Shown piece by piece: positions 1-9,000 of a stretch of DNA of 26,938 bases. A program made the position numbers and the translations under genes. Position 1 is the stretch's first letter, and the number at the start of each line of letters is the position of its first letter. The notes below the pieces were generated by a model. That model was given only the letters and a program-made list of their open reading frames with translations. It made no database searches and was not told the origin of the DNA. The stretch is from BS750m-G62 sp046483505 (GTDB lineage: Bacteria; Planctomycetota; Phycisphaerae; FEN-1346): the NCBI GenBank assembly GCA_046483505.1, contig JAWODB010000182.1, positions 1-26,938 on the forward strand, in the 5' to 3' direction.

Positions 1-165
1 TGGTCGGTGATCGCCGCCTTCAAGACGATGGGCGTTTCGCGCGTTGCCCCCACCCACTGTTCGGGCGATGAGACGCGGCGGCAGATGAAGGAGGCCTTCG
101 GCGAGGGGTATCTGCGGGCGGGGGCCGGTGCCCGTTTCTCTATTGAGCCTCAAGCAGGGTCCTGA
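1..165 (+). CDS. MBL-fold metallohydrolase, C-terminal end (5' partial)
   Basis: Frame 1 is open from the window edge to a TGA at 163-165 and gives 54 residues. The stretch VAPTHCSGDETRRQMKEAFG resembles the C-terminal end of metallo-beta-lactamase-fold hydrolases of the dihydropterin-ribofuranosylaminobenzene phosphate synthase-like group, where a late Ser/Thr-His-Cys-x-Gly segment carries a metal-ligand histidine. Only this tail is visible, so substrate and full domain structure cannot be judged. It points toward the minus-strand regulator at 253-765, so it belongs to a separate transcription unit. The assignment rests on one motif plus its position near the C-terminus. Confidence 0.55.
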   Translation, partial: WSVIAAFKTMGVSRVAPTHCSGDETRRQMKEAFGEGYLRAGAGARFSIEPQAGS

Positions 166-252
166 GTTCACTGCACCGGCAAGACGCCCAAGTCGCAGCA
201 GTTTCAAGCGCCAAGACGTGGGCGAATGAAACCCGGCCCGGCCGCTATGGAG

Positions 253-765
253 TCATGTCTGACCGGCGGCGTCTTCGGCTCGGGCCTTCCTGTAGGCACC
301 CAGGCACTCCTGGCACGTGCGGCCGTTTGCGCCTTCCTTGATGAAGTGGCGGAAGTCCTTCAGGCACTTCGACCCGGCGGGACAATGGCGTTCCATGAAT
401 GCCACAAAGCAGAGGAAGCGTTCGAGCCCTTCCGCATCGACGACATGCTCCATGCCGCAGGCGGTCGTTTCGGCGCGCTCCGGCTCGAGCCCGAGGATCT
501 TCTCCAGGAAGTCCTTGATGATAAGGTGCCGGTCGGCGAGTTGCTCGGCCTTGGCTCGCCCCTGCTCGGTCAGCGTAATCAGGCCGTACGGTTCGTAGTT
601 GATCAGCCCTTTCTCGGCGAGGCTTTGCAGCGCGGCCGTGACGGTGGATGCCGCTACCTTCTGGGCGCGGGCGATGTCCCGGGGACGGGCAACGCGTTGC
701 TCGTCTTCGATACGATGGACGGCTCGCAAGTAGTCTTCGAGTGTGGAACTGAGTTCAGTGACCAC
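253..765 (-). CDS. DtxR/MntR-family metal-dependent transcriptional regulator
   Basis: The 170-residue protein has an N-terminal winged helix (about residues 5-68) followed by the DtxR dimerisation and metal-binding helices (about 69-127). The family ligand pattern is visible as His80 and Cys103-x2-Glu106-His107. An extra Cys-rich tail holds Cys128, Cys134, Cys151 and Cys154, and there is no SH3-like third domain. I start it at the GTG at 765, not the ATG at 822. A GGAGG lies 9 nt before the GTG, while the ATG would sit inside the -35 element of the promoter at 801-829. The family represses metal uptake or activates efflux in response to Fe(II) or Mn(II). Target genes here are unknown, although a metal-linked neighbourhood (ArsR, RND efflux) lies next door. 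Confidence 0.85.
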   Translation of the reverse strand: MVTELSSTLEDYLRAVHRIEDEQRVARPRDIARAQKVAASTVTAALQSLAEKGLINYEPYGLITLTEQGRAKAEQLADRHLIIKDFLEKILGLEPERAETTACGMEHVVDAEGLERFLCFVAFMERHCPAGSKCLKDFRHFIKEGANGRTCQECLGAYRKARAEDAAGQT

Positions 766-800
766 AGGTACTCGCCTCCATCGCGACCTGACACACAAAG

Positions 801-829
801 AGTCTACGTGCCGCAGAAACATTTTTCAA
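801..829 (-). promoter_or_regulatory. Sigma70-like promoter of the DtxR-family gene
   Basis: On the minus strand TTGAAA (824-829) and TAGACT (801-806) are separated by 17 nt. Transcription would begin near 795 and leave a leader of about 30 nt before the GTG at 765. The -35 box matches 5 of 6 consensus bases and the -10 box 4 of 6. No clear dyad operator was seen around it. Confidence 0.55.
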
Positions 830-958
830 GCGCAACGATGGCGCCTGTTCGGGGCAAAGCAGAGCCGGGCACGGTATGCCCCCTTGCTGCTGGTACGTGG
901 GCGCGACTTTGCCACTGACTGAATCGGCAGGAAGGCTCGTTATTTATTGATAGAACTC

Positions 959-978
959 CTTGACCCTACGGGCTCAAG
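959..978 (-). terminator. Hairpin just downstream of the arsR-type gene
   Basis: CTTGACCC and GGGcTCAAG flank a TAC loop, giving an 8-bp stem with one bulged C. It lies 16 nt beyond the stop of the minus-strand ArsR-family gene. The following minus-strand sequence is A/T-rich but has no clear U tract, so its role as an intrinsic terminator is uncertain. Confidence 0.3.
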
Positions 979-993
979 ACCGGGAAAGCCGAA

Positions 994-1380
994 CTAAGCA
1001 TCCTTGCCTTTCTTGATCCGGCCGGACCGGCGGACGCATCGGACCACCTCAACCAGGTTCGGGTTCGCGATGCGGTAGTACACTCGGTTTCCTGTACGGC
1101 GGGCGGAGAGCACGCCCCGGTCCCGCATCAGTCCCAGTTGCCGGCTTGTTGTGGCGTTTTTGGTTCCCAGGGCCTCGGTGATCTCGCCGACGCTGCGCTC
1201 GCCGGTCTCCAGCAGGTTGAGTATCCGAAGCCGCGTTGGATGGGCGACGGCCTTGAGGGTGCGGGCGACGAGGTCCCACGCCTCCGGGCGGGGCGACAGG
1301 CGATTCGGAGCGGTGCCGAAGGAGGTCTGTCTACGGCCGTTGGCGCCGGTACGCCCGGGCCCTTTCTGGTTTGACCGCAC
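994..1380 (-). CDS. ArsR-family winged-helix transcriptional regulator
   Basis: The 128-residue protein starts at a GTG with AAAGG 9 nt upstream. It has a basic, probably disordered N-terminus (1-33), then the ArsR winged helix with the hallmark KAVAHPTRLRILNLL (43-57), recognition helix TTSRQLGLM (77-85) and wing RTGNRVYYRI (95-104). The usual ELCVCDL metal motif is replaced by ERSVGEI, and the only cysteine is Cys115 near the C-terminus, so a classic As/Cd sensor is unlikely. It is read divergently from the efflux operon that begins at 1489, and control of that operon is plausible but inferred. The ligand is unknown. Confidence 0.85.
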   Translation of the reverse strand: MRSNQKGPGRTGANGRRQTSFGTAPNRLSPRPEAWDLVARTLKAVAHPTRLRILNLLETGERSVGEITEALGTKNATTSRQLGLMRDRGVLSARRTGNRVYYRIANPNLVEVVRCVRRSGRIKKGKDA

Positions 1381-1488
1381 CTCGGGTTGCCTTTCCGGCT
1401 GTGTGAGGTTCCGGACCGTCTTTGCCCCTCCGGTGCGTGTTGCTGCGATTCGGCGGACCGGAGTCCCTGCGGGCGAGAAATTTGCCCC

Positions 1489-1516
1489 TTGAATCTTTTG
1501 CGAGCACCAGTATAAT
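1489..1516 (+). promoter_or_regulatory. Near-consensus sigma70 promoter of the efflux operon
   Basis: TTGAAT (1489-1494) and a perfect TATAAT (1511-1516) are separated by 16 nt. Transcription would start near 1523 and produce a leader of about 160 nt before the ATG at 1686. It sits between the divergent ArsR gene and the efflux genes, the usual place for an ArsR operator, but no clear dyad operator was recognised. Confidence 0.7.
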
Positions 1517-1609
1517 CTTCGGATGCTCGAACTTCAACCCTTTTTCGTTCCAGGCCAAAGGCGGCGAGGAATGCCTGGCGACATACCAGGCGGTGCTGAC
1601 GGCCACGGG

Positions 1610-1654
1610 ACGCACCTGCGTGGGTGCGTCGATGAGATGGCCGGCTTTTCGGCC
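1610..1654 (+). promoter_or_regulatory. Two hairpins in the efflux-operon leader
   Basis: The leader of about 160 nt between the promoter and the ATG at 1686 holds two consecutive hairpins. ACGCACC/GGTGCGT lies at 1610-1629 (7-bp stem, 6-nt loop) and GGCCG/CGGCC at 1639-1654 (5-bp stem, 6-nt loop). The ribosome-binding site GGAGGAAGG follows directly before the start. No U tract follows, so they look like stabilising or translation-control structures, not terminators. No known riboswitch was recognised. Apart from the promoter and these stems, nothing else was found between 1381 and 1685. Confidence 0.35.
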
Positions 1655-1685
1655 CGGGATTTCAGAGAACGGAAGGAGGAAGGTG

Positions 1686-2243
1686 ATGCGGGAGTCCGGT
1701 GCGGTGGCTGGCCGCGCGTTCAGCGCGGGATCTTCCGTGTGTTCTGGCGTCCGTAGGAGCCCTGCGGTGCTGTTGCTGGTCGCTTGTGTGGCCGGCGGAG
1801 CGCTGGTCGCGCTTAGCGGGTGCCGGCCCACGAACGCGAGGATGGCGACGGTCCACGAGAGCGCGTACCGTGACGTGGACCAGACATGCGAGGCCCTCAA
1901 GGGGGCCATCGAAGCGCAAGGGTTCCACTGCAAGGGCGTGCTGAACCTGAACCAGGCCATGGCGAAGCACGGTGTCCACCTCGACCGCCAGGTACGGGTC
2001 GTGCAGTTCGGCAGGGCAGAGTATGCCCACGCTATGCTCGCCGACACGCCCGAGGTGTCCGCGTTCATGCCGTGTGCCTTTGGCGTTTACGAGGGCGATG
2101 ACGGCAAGGTTCACGTCAGCGGCATGAACAGGGCCGTGATGGCCGAGATGTTCGGCGGCACGGTCGCCGAGGTCATGCGCACGCGGGTCGCCCCGGACGA
2201 AGCCGCGATCTTCAAGGCGCTGGAACGCGACGCGCCGCGATGA
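1686..2243 (+). CDS. DUF302-domain lipoprotein
   Basis: The 185-residue protein starts at the ATG at 1686, preceded by a strong GGAGGAAGG site. An open frame from 1422 exists but would cross the promoter. Residues 25-46 form a hydrophobic segment ending in a lipobox (LSGC, Cys46), so it is probably a membrane-anchored lipoprotein with an unusually long N-region. Residues 60-180 match DUF302: a helix resembling TCEALKGAIEAQGFHCKGV, then a strand carrying the FGRAEYAHAM segment, and a final GVYEGDDGKVHVSGMN strand pair. DUF302 has no settled biochemical role but recurs near stress and metal-efflux genes. It is the first gene of the plus-strand efflux operon, and a periplasmic accessory role is inferred. 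Confidence 0.75.
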   Translation: MRESGAVAGRAFSAGSSVCSGVRRSPAVLLLVACVAGGALVALSGCRPTNARMATVHESAYRDVDQTCEALKGAIEAQGFHCKGVLNLNQAMAKHGVHLDRQVRVVQFGRAEYAHAMLADTPEVSAFMPCAFGVYEGDDGKVHVSGMNRAVMAEMFGGTVAEVMRTRVAPDEAAIFKALERDAPR

Positions 2244-2307
2244 GCCACCGGCAGGACCTCCGGCTCTCTGGCCTGATGAATCGCACGATAGCAGAAGGGC
2301 GCTCGCG

Positions 2308-3792
2308 ATGAAGACCGCGTTCGTGACGGCATTCGCAATGTATATGGCGGCCGCGACGGCGGGGTGCACGGCGAACCGTCAGGACGTCTACGGCCCGCAG
2401 TGGGTGGGGCTCGCCGCCGGGCGTCCCGAGACGGCGTTGAGTCCCAGAGCGCGTACGGCGTCCCCGGCCTCAACAAAGACGCCGCCTGCCCCGCCTGAAG
2501 AACCCTCTGCCGTACAGGAAGCGCCGTCGGCTGCACCGGAGGCCCCTGCGGCCGAGGGCTCGGAAGGGCCGCTCTCTCTTGAGGAGTGTGTGGATCTCGC
2601 GCTCAGGAATAATCCCGACATCGCGCAACGGCAGTGGGACACGGAAACGGCCCTGGCAGAGAAGGACATCGCAGAAGGGGCCTTGTGGCCGACGGTGCAC
2701 GGCCAAGGCGGCTTCATGCATTATCGGGAAGACAGGCTGATCAAGCCCCGTCGCCCCGGGGCCCGCGACGTATTGGGCTTCAGCGATAACCTTCTGTTCG
2801 GGGAAGTCGTGTTGGGCATGCCCCTTTACACGGGCGGGCGGTTGCGCAATCAGGTGAAGGCGGCCGAGTTGCTCACGCGGTCGGCCGATCAGCGGCTGGC
2901 ACACAGTCGGATGGAACTGGTGTTCAACGTGTCGAGCGTCTTCTACTCCATGCTGGGCCAGAAGGAAGCCATCGACTCGCTCCTCTTTTCCCAGAAAGCC
3001 CTTCTTGAGCATCAGAAGCGGACGAAGGAATTGCTACAAGCCCAGAAGGCGGCACGCGTGGACCTGCTGCGGACGGAGGTCCGGCTGGCCGACATCGAGC
3101 AGCAGTTGCTCCAGGAGCGCAACGTCCTCGACGTCCAGCGGTTCGTTCTTGCCAGTCTGCTGGGATTAGAGAAACAGTCCGTGGCCATTCAGGGCCAATT
3201 GACCATGGACGATGGGCCGGGTTCTCTGGATGCGGCGCTCCCGAAGGCATTGGCCCATCGGCAGGATTACCAATCCCTGATGTCGGCCGTGGAGGCGCAG
3301 CGCAAGCGGCTCGAAGCCGCCAAGGCCGGACGCTTGCCGGAAGTGTCGCTCCAGGCATCGTATGGAAGCCGCTGGGACTCGGACGACGTGGACGAGGACA
3401 ACGAAGTGGGCCGGGTTGGGGTTCTGATTGACGTGCCGGTTTTTGAAGGCGGTCGGATCGGCGCACGCATAAGGCGGGAACGCAGCCGCCTCAGCGCCCA
3501 GGAAGAGGCCCTCCGGAACCGGCGCCTTCAAATCCAGGTGGAAGTCGAGACGGCGGTCTCCAACATCGAATCGACGCGGGCGCGGGTCGGCGTGACAGAG
3601 AAGGCGGTGACGCAGGCCAAGGAATCCCTGCGCATCGAGCGCGAGAAGTACGAACTTGCCAAGGGGGCGATCGTCGATGTCCTGGACGCCCAATCGGCCC
3701 TGCTCGATTCGCAGATGAACTATTACCGTGCCCTGGCGGATTACAACACGGCTCTGGCCCAGTTCCGCTTGGCGGTGGGTGAAGGCCGTTGA
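2308..3792 (+). CDS. TolC-family outer-membrane efflux lipoprotein
   Basis: The 494-residue protein is preceded by GAAGG and has a short signal peptide ending in a lipobox (ATAGC, Cys20), as in OprM/NodT-type channels. A Pro/Ala-rich linker (about 45-90) leads to two outer-membrane-efflux repeats. The first begins at PLSLEECVDLALRNNPDI (about residues 89-106) and the second lies in the C-terminal half around AALPKALAHRQDYQSLMSAV. Long amphipathic helices match the coiled-coil barrel of the family. It would form the outer-membrane duct of the tripartite pump encoded by the RND and fusion-protein genes downstream. The linker is longer than usual for the family. Substrate cannot be inferred from this component. 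Confidence 0.88.
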   Translation: MKTAFVTAFAMYMAAATAGCTANRQDVYGPQWVGLAAGRPETALSPRARTASPASTKTPPAPPEEPSAVQEAPSAAPEAPAAEGSEGPLSLEECVDLALRNNPDIAQRQWDTETALAEKDIAEGALWPTVHGQGGFMHYREDRLIKPRRPGARDVLGFSDNLLFGEVVLGMPLYTGGRLRNQVKAAELLTRSADQRLAHSRMELVFNVSSVFYSMLGQKEAIDSLLFSQKALLEHQKRTKELLQAQKAARVDLLRTEVRLADIEQQLLQERNVLDVQRFVLASLLGLEKQSVAIQGQLTMDDGPGSLDAALPKALAHRQDYQSLMSAVEAQRKRLEAAKAGRLPEVSLQASYGSRWDSDDVDEDNEVGRVGVLIDVPVFEGGRIGARIRRERSRLSAQEEALRNRRLQIQVEVETAVSNIESTRARVGVTEKAVTQAKESLRIEREKYELAKGAIVDVLDAQSALLDSQMNYYRALADYNTALAQFRLAVGEGR

Positions 3793-3826
3793 GACCGGGG
3801 TGGGCATAGCAGGGGAAGACAGCGCC

Positions 3827-4708
3827 ATGTTCTCCAAAGTTCTCATCGCTACGGATGCCTCAGCCGCGTCGCTGGCCGTGGTCGGATGCGCGAAGGCATT
3901 GCACCTGGTCGGTGCCAGGGAATGCGTCCTGGCGCAGTGCTTTCTGGTTCGGGAGCATGTGGCGTTTCCGGACCAGATCGAAGCCTACATTGAGTCCACC
4001 CTGGATCGGCAGAAACGGATCCTGGAGAAACAAGGGCTCCGCACGACTGTCGCGGTGGAGGCAGGCCTTGCGGGCACGGCGATTCCTCGTATTGCGGAAG
4101 AGCGGGGGTGTTCCCTGATCGTCGTCGGAAGCCATGGGCATAACCTTGCGAGCGAGGTCTTCCTGGGCGGCACCGCGACGGAGATCATTCACCACGCGAC
4201 AAGGCCTGTCCTCATTGTGCGGCTGAAGGTGGATGAGGACAGCGGGCAGGCCGTCTGTGCGGGAGGGGGATGCGATTTCACGCGCCATGTGCTCCACCCC
4301 ACGGACTTTTCAAATCACTCGGTCCACGCATTCGCCTACGTAAGCGAATTCGTCGCGCGCGGGGCGCGCCGCGTGACCCTCCTTCACGTTCAGGACAAAG
4401 CCAGGCTCGGCAAGCACCTCGAGCACCGGCTGGACGAGTTCAACGCCATCGACCAAGATCGCCTGACCATGATGACGGAGCGTTTGAAGACGTTGGGTGA
4501 ACCGCAAGTCGACATGGAGATTCCGTACGGATCACCTATTGACGAAATACTCAAGCGTGCTGCGAGCGGCGGCGCGAGCGTGGTCGTCATGGGAAGCCAC
4601 GGACGAGGATTCATCAGCGAGTTGTTTCTGGGCAGCGTCAGCCACAATGTGGCGCGCCACTCGGCGGCGCCGGTGCTGTTGGTTCCGGGCCCGGTGGCGG
4701 GCACATGA
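3827..4708 (+). CDS. Tandem-domain universal stress protein (UspA family)
   Basis: The 293-residue cytosolic protein starts at the ATG at 3827, behind AGGGGAA. It has two Usp domains. The first begins MFSKVLIATDAS and ends with VGSHGHNLASEVFLGG and PVLIV. The second begins HVLHPTDFS and ends with MGSHGRGFISELFLGS and PVLLV. Both keep the ATP-binding G-x2-G-x9-G-[ST]-like signature, so both halves probably bind nucleotide. It lies inside the efflux operon, 34 nt after the TolC gene and 40 nt before the fusion-protein gene. A stress protein in this position suggests the pump is part of an envelope or metal stress response, which is inference. Confidence 0.9.
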   Translation: MFSKVLIATDASAASLAVVGCAKALHLVGARECVLAQCFLVREHVAFPDQIEAYIESTLDRQKRILEKQGLRTTVAVEAGLAGTAIPRIAEERGCSLIVVGSHGHNLASEVFLGGTATEIIHHATRPVLIVRLKVDEDSGQAVCAGGGCDFTRHVLHPTDFSNHSVHAFAYVSEFVARGARRVTLLHVQDKARLGKHLEHRLDEFNAIDQDRLTMMTERLKTLGEPQVDMEIPYGSPIDEILKRAASGGASVVVMGSHGRGFISELFLGSVSHNVARHSAAPVLLVPGPVAGT

Positions 4709-4748
4709 CGGTTCCGGCCCCGTTTCGCCTGACTGTGGGAGAAAGTCA

Positions 4749-6047
4749 ATGAGGATAACAGGAAGAAGCATATGGATGGCGGTGGCGCTCGGGCTGACCG
4801 TCGTCAATCTGGCAGGCTGTCGCTCGGAAGGGGGCGGCAAGGGTAAGGGCAAGAAAGCCCAGCGGGTGGAGGTGGTCGAGGCGAAACGGGAGCGCATCGA
4901 GGAACGTCTCGAAACCACCGGCAACGTGGTTGCCGTGAATACCGTGACGCTGGGGGCGATCGTCGAGGGCCCCATTGCCTATTGCCCGTGGCGCGAGGGC
5001 GACCGCATCGAGAAGGCAGGGCAGAAACTCGTCGAGATCAACCGGCCGCTGTACCGGCAGGAACTTGCGGCTGCGGAAGCGGCCCTGGCGGTCGCCAAGG
5101 CCGAACTGGCCGACCTCAAGGCCGGCGCACGACCCGAGGAAATCGCGCAAGCCAGGGAGTCCGTCCGGCACTTCGAGGACTGCACGGATTTCACGAAGGC
5201 CGATCTCGACCGCATCCGCTCCTTGGTCAAGAGCGGCTCGCTGCCCGCCGAGACCGTTGAGAAGGCCCGCGTGGATTACGTGAAATGCCACACGCAACTG
5301 GAGGCCGCGAAGGAGCGGCTGGCCATGCTCGAGGCGGGGCCGACCGTCACGGAGGTCGGTGTGGCCCAGGCCGCTGTCGAGGAAGCCGATGCCAAACGGG
5401 CCCTGGCGCAGGCGAAACTCGACGAGTGTGTGTTGACGGCCCCCTTCGTCGGCATCATTACCGAGGTATATGTCCGGCCGGGCGACCTGGCCACGCCCCG
5501 GCAGCCGCTGCTCAAGATGATGGACCCGTCGTCCCTGGTGGTGCGGGCGGGGCTTCCGGAAACCCATGCCGCCGAGATCCACCAAGGCACCGAGGCTGTC
5601 GTCCGGTTGGACGCGTACCCCCGCAAGGAGTTTCGCGCCCGCATCGAGCGGGTCTACCCCCGGCTGGAGTGGGACTCGCGCACGCGGATCGTCGAGGCCA
5701 AGGTTCTTGACGACGTAAAACTGATCCCCCACCTCTTCGCCCGCCTGTCGGTGCGCGGCCGGGTGGCCGAGGAGGCCGTGGTGGTTCCCGACGCCGCCAT
5801 CGTGACCACGCCCAGGGGCCATAAGGTCGTCTACGTCGTCAAGGGGGGGAAGGCCATCCTGCGGAAAGTCACCATCGGGCTGGAAGAGGAAGGCCGCGTT
5901 CAGATCGTTGAAGGCGTCCAGGCTGGTGAGGCGGTGGTCACGGTCGGCAACTTGAACCTGAAGGACGGAGCGCCGGTCCAACTGGGCGAAGCGGCGGCCC
6001 CGGTTGCGGCTGCGGAGACGGGGTCGGGAGGGGAGACGAAGCCATGA
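4749..6047 (+). CDS. RND efflux periplasmic adaptor (HlyD/MFP family) lipoprotein
   Basis: The 432-residue protein starts at the ATG at 4749, behind GGGAGA, and has a lipobox (NLAGC, Cys24). Residues 40-80 give the first lipoyl half and about 95-200 a long coiled-coil hairpin rich in Ala, Glu and Lys. The second lipoyl half (LDECVLTAPFVGIITEVYV) and the beta-barrel and membrane-proximal domains follow. The C-terminal tail is Ala/Pro-rich. It would link the inner-membrane RND pump to the TolC-type channel. Its stop overlaps the start of the RND gene by 4 nt, so the two are translationally coupled. There is no N-terminal metal-binding His/Met extension as seen in CusB, so metal specificity is not supported. 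Confidence 0.9.
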   Translation: MRITGRSIWMAVALGLTVVNLAGCRSEGGGKGKGKKAQRVEVVEAKRERIEERLETTGNVVAVNTVTLGAIVEGPIAYCPWREGDRIEKAGQKLVEINRPLYRQELAAAEAALAVAKAELADLKAGARPEEIAQARESVRHFEDCTDFTKADLDRIRSLVKSGSLPAETVEKARVDYVKCHTQLEAAKERLAMLEAGPTVTEVGVAQAAVEEADAKRALAQAKLDECVLTAPFVGIITEVYVRPGDLATPRQPLLKMMDPSSLVVRAGLPETHAAEIHQGTEAVVRLDAYPRKEFRARIERVYPRLEWDSRTRIVEAKVLDDVKLIPHLFARLSVRGRVAEEAVVVPDAAIVTTPRGHKVVYVVKGGKAILRKVTIGLEEEGRVQIVEGVQAGEAVVTVGNLNLKDGAPVQLGEAAAPVAAAETGSGGETKP

Positions 6048-9000
6048 GAATCACCGCCGCCGCTCTGAAACGCCCTGTCGCCGTCACCGTGCTGAGTGTC
6101 GCGGTCGCGGCCGCCGGCCTCTTCAGCCTCACACAACTCGACGTGAACTACCTGCCGGACATTTCCTACCCGATGGTGAAGATCCACATCTGGTGGCGCG
6201 GGGCCACGGCCGACGATATCGAGGACAACATCGCCGACCCGCTCGAGGAGGTCATCGCCACCGTCGACGACCTCGATTACATTGAGTCGTCCAGCATTGA
6301 GGGCATGTATACCCTTCTCGCAAACTTCTTCTACGGCGTGGACGTGGAGGTGGCGTTCCAGGACGTCGTGGCCGCCATGGGCCGGGTTACGAAGAAACTG
6401 CCGCGCGATATGGACCCCCCGGTCATCATCAAGGCCGACCCCTCCCAGTTGCCGGTCATCGAGGTCATGATCACGTCCGACAAACGCGATCTGGTCTGGC
6501 TCCGGGAGTGGGCGGATGAATGGCTCATCGATCGGTTGGCGGCCGTGCCCGGCACGGCCGGTGCGGAAGTGGTCGGCGGCCTGAAGCGCGAGATCCGCGT
6601 GCACCTCGACCCGGATCGCCTTCAGGCATACAACCTCTCTCCGGGCCAGGTGGCCAAGGCCCTCTATGAAGGCAACCTCGAGACCTTCGCTGGCCGTGTG
6701 ACCATTGAACCGCGCGAGATCATCGCCCGGACGATGGGCGAGTTCGAGAGCCTGGAGGAAATCGAAGACGTCGTCGTGGGCATCGGAGCGGGCGGCGAAG
6801 AGATTTACGTGAAGGATGTTGCCCGCGTCGAAGACCAGCACGAGGAAATGCGTATTGACACGCACCTGAACGACCAGCCGTGCGTCGAGTTCAAAGTCCT
6901 CAAACAGTACGCCGCCAACGCGATGACGGTGGCCGAAGGCGTTAAGGCCCGCCTCGCGGAGTTGCGGAAACAAGGCAGTATTCCGGAAGACATCCACTTT
7001 GACTACGTCGAGGACGACGGCCTGTATGTCCGGAACGCCATCAACGGCGTCCGGGATTCGGCCATTCTCGCCTCCATCCTCGTTGTGATCGTGGTTTACC
7101 TCTTCCTCGGCCGATGGCGCCAGGTCATCGTCATGATGGTGGCTCTGCCGCTTACGCTGCTGGCCAACTTCGCCGTGATGAATGCCGCCGGTTTCTCCAT
7201 TAACGTGTTCTCCCTGGGAGGGCTGGTTGTCGCCCTGGGCGTCATTCTGGATAACTCGATCGTCGTCCTGGAGAACATCACGCGCCTCAAGGGTGAGGGT
7301 GTGGAGGACTACGCCCACCGCGGGACGCTGGAGGTCGGGTCCGCCATCGTGGCCGCCACCCTGACCTTCCTCGTCATCTTCATGCCCTTCGTCTTCGTGC
7401 CGGGCATGGTGGCCATTCTGCTCAGCGAACTGGTGTTCGTGGTGGGCGGGGTGGTCGTGATCTCGCTGTTGGTCGCGTTGACCGTCACGCCCCTGCTGAC
7501 CGACCGGCTCCTGCGCGGGGAGCGCGCCGGGCAGACCTCGCGAATCGCGGCAGGCTTCGACCGTGTTATTCAGTTGGGCCTTCGCGGCTACGAACGGCTG
7601 CTGGGCGGCTCTCTCCGCGTTCGGTGGCTTGTGGTCCTTCTGGCCTTGACCGTTTTTGGCATAGGCATTTGGCTTGCCACCCGGGCCGGCACGGAGTTCC
7701 TCCCGAAACTCGACGACGGCCGCGTGATGGTCAAACTCAAGATGCCCAGCGGGACGTCGGTGGCCGAGGTCGACCGTATCCTGTCGCGAGTGGATGAGCG
7801 GCTCCAGTCGTGCCCCGAGATTGAGAGCCGGTTCAGGCTTGCCGGGGGCCGTGTCTTCGGCCTCTATACCCTCGAAGTCGGCAACGAAGGAAACCTGAAC
7901 ATCCAACTCGTGCCGCGCAGCCGGCGCGAGGTCTCCACCGCCCAGTTTGTCAAGAAAGTCCGGGCCTGGGTGGTTCAAATCCAGTCGCAGGAACCCGGGG
8001 CGAAACTGTCCGTCAAGCCCAGGCCGATCAAGGGCCTCCGCAAGGTGGGCGAGCAGGATGTCGAGGTGTACGTCACCGGAAGCGACACCCTGTTGCTCTA
8101 CGAGTTCGCCGAGAAACTTGCGGGCCGGATGGTCCAAACGCCCGGACTCTCCGGCGTCAATATCTCAATGGATATGACAAAACCGGAATATCGCGTGTAC
8201 GTGGTGCGCGCCCGCGCCTCGGCCATGGGTATCTCCGTCGATCAGGTGGCCCATACGCTGAAAACCCTCGTCCACGGGCAGGTGGCCACCCAGTACCACG
8301 AGGGAACCGAGTACTATCCCATTCGCCTCATCGTGCCGGAGATCACGCTCGACAGTAAGAAGCACTTGGAAAGCCTGATCATGGAGACCCGCAGCGGCGA
8401 GCCCGTGTACCTGCGGGACGTCGCCCAGGTCCGCCGGGCCGTGGGACCCGTGGAGATCTCTCGAGAGGATCAGATCAAGCGGGTCATCGTGCGCGCCGAC
8501 CCGGCCGGTGTCAGCGTGGGCGAGGCCCTGGCCCGCGCCGAAAAGGCCGCCATCGACCTCGGACCGCCCCAGGGCGTCGAGGTTTCGATGGGCAGCGAGG
8601 CCCGTTTCATGGAGGAAAGCCGGCGCGTCGTGGGCCTGATCGTCGGCTTCGCCACCCTCTTCGCCTACGTCATCCTGGCGATTCAGTACGAGTCGTTCAC
8701 CCTGCCGATGCTGATTGTTCTGAACGTGCCCCTGGCCCTGACCGGGGCGTTGCTTGCCCTGTTTATGGTCGGCGCGCCGGTCAGCGTGACCGTGCAGATT
8801 GGTATCCTCGTGATGATGGGCGGCATCACGTCGCAAGGCGTCGTGCTGCTCGATATGGCCGAGCAGTACCGCCACTCGGGGATGACGGCGATGGAGGCCA
8901 TCCGGAAGGCGGCGCCCACCCGCGTGCGGCCCATCCTTATGACCCAGTTGACCACCGTCCTCGGCCTTGTGCCGCTCGCCATGCACCTTGGGGAGGGCGG

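Noticed and set aside
226..918. Open plus-strand frame opposite the DtxR gene
   Set aside because: No ribosome-binding site or domain, and the minus strand carries a clear DtxR protein with promoter and ribosome-binding site.
5900..8137. Open minus-strand frame of 745 codons opposite the adaptor and RND genes
   Set aside because: It is a GC-driven shadow: the plus strand encodes well-matched MFP and RND proteins, and the antisense translation is His/Asp-rich low-complexity sequence without domains.
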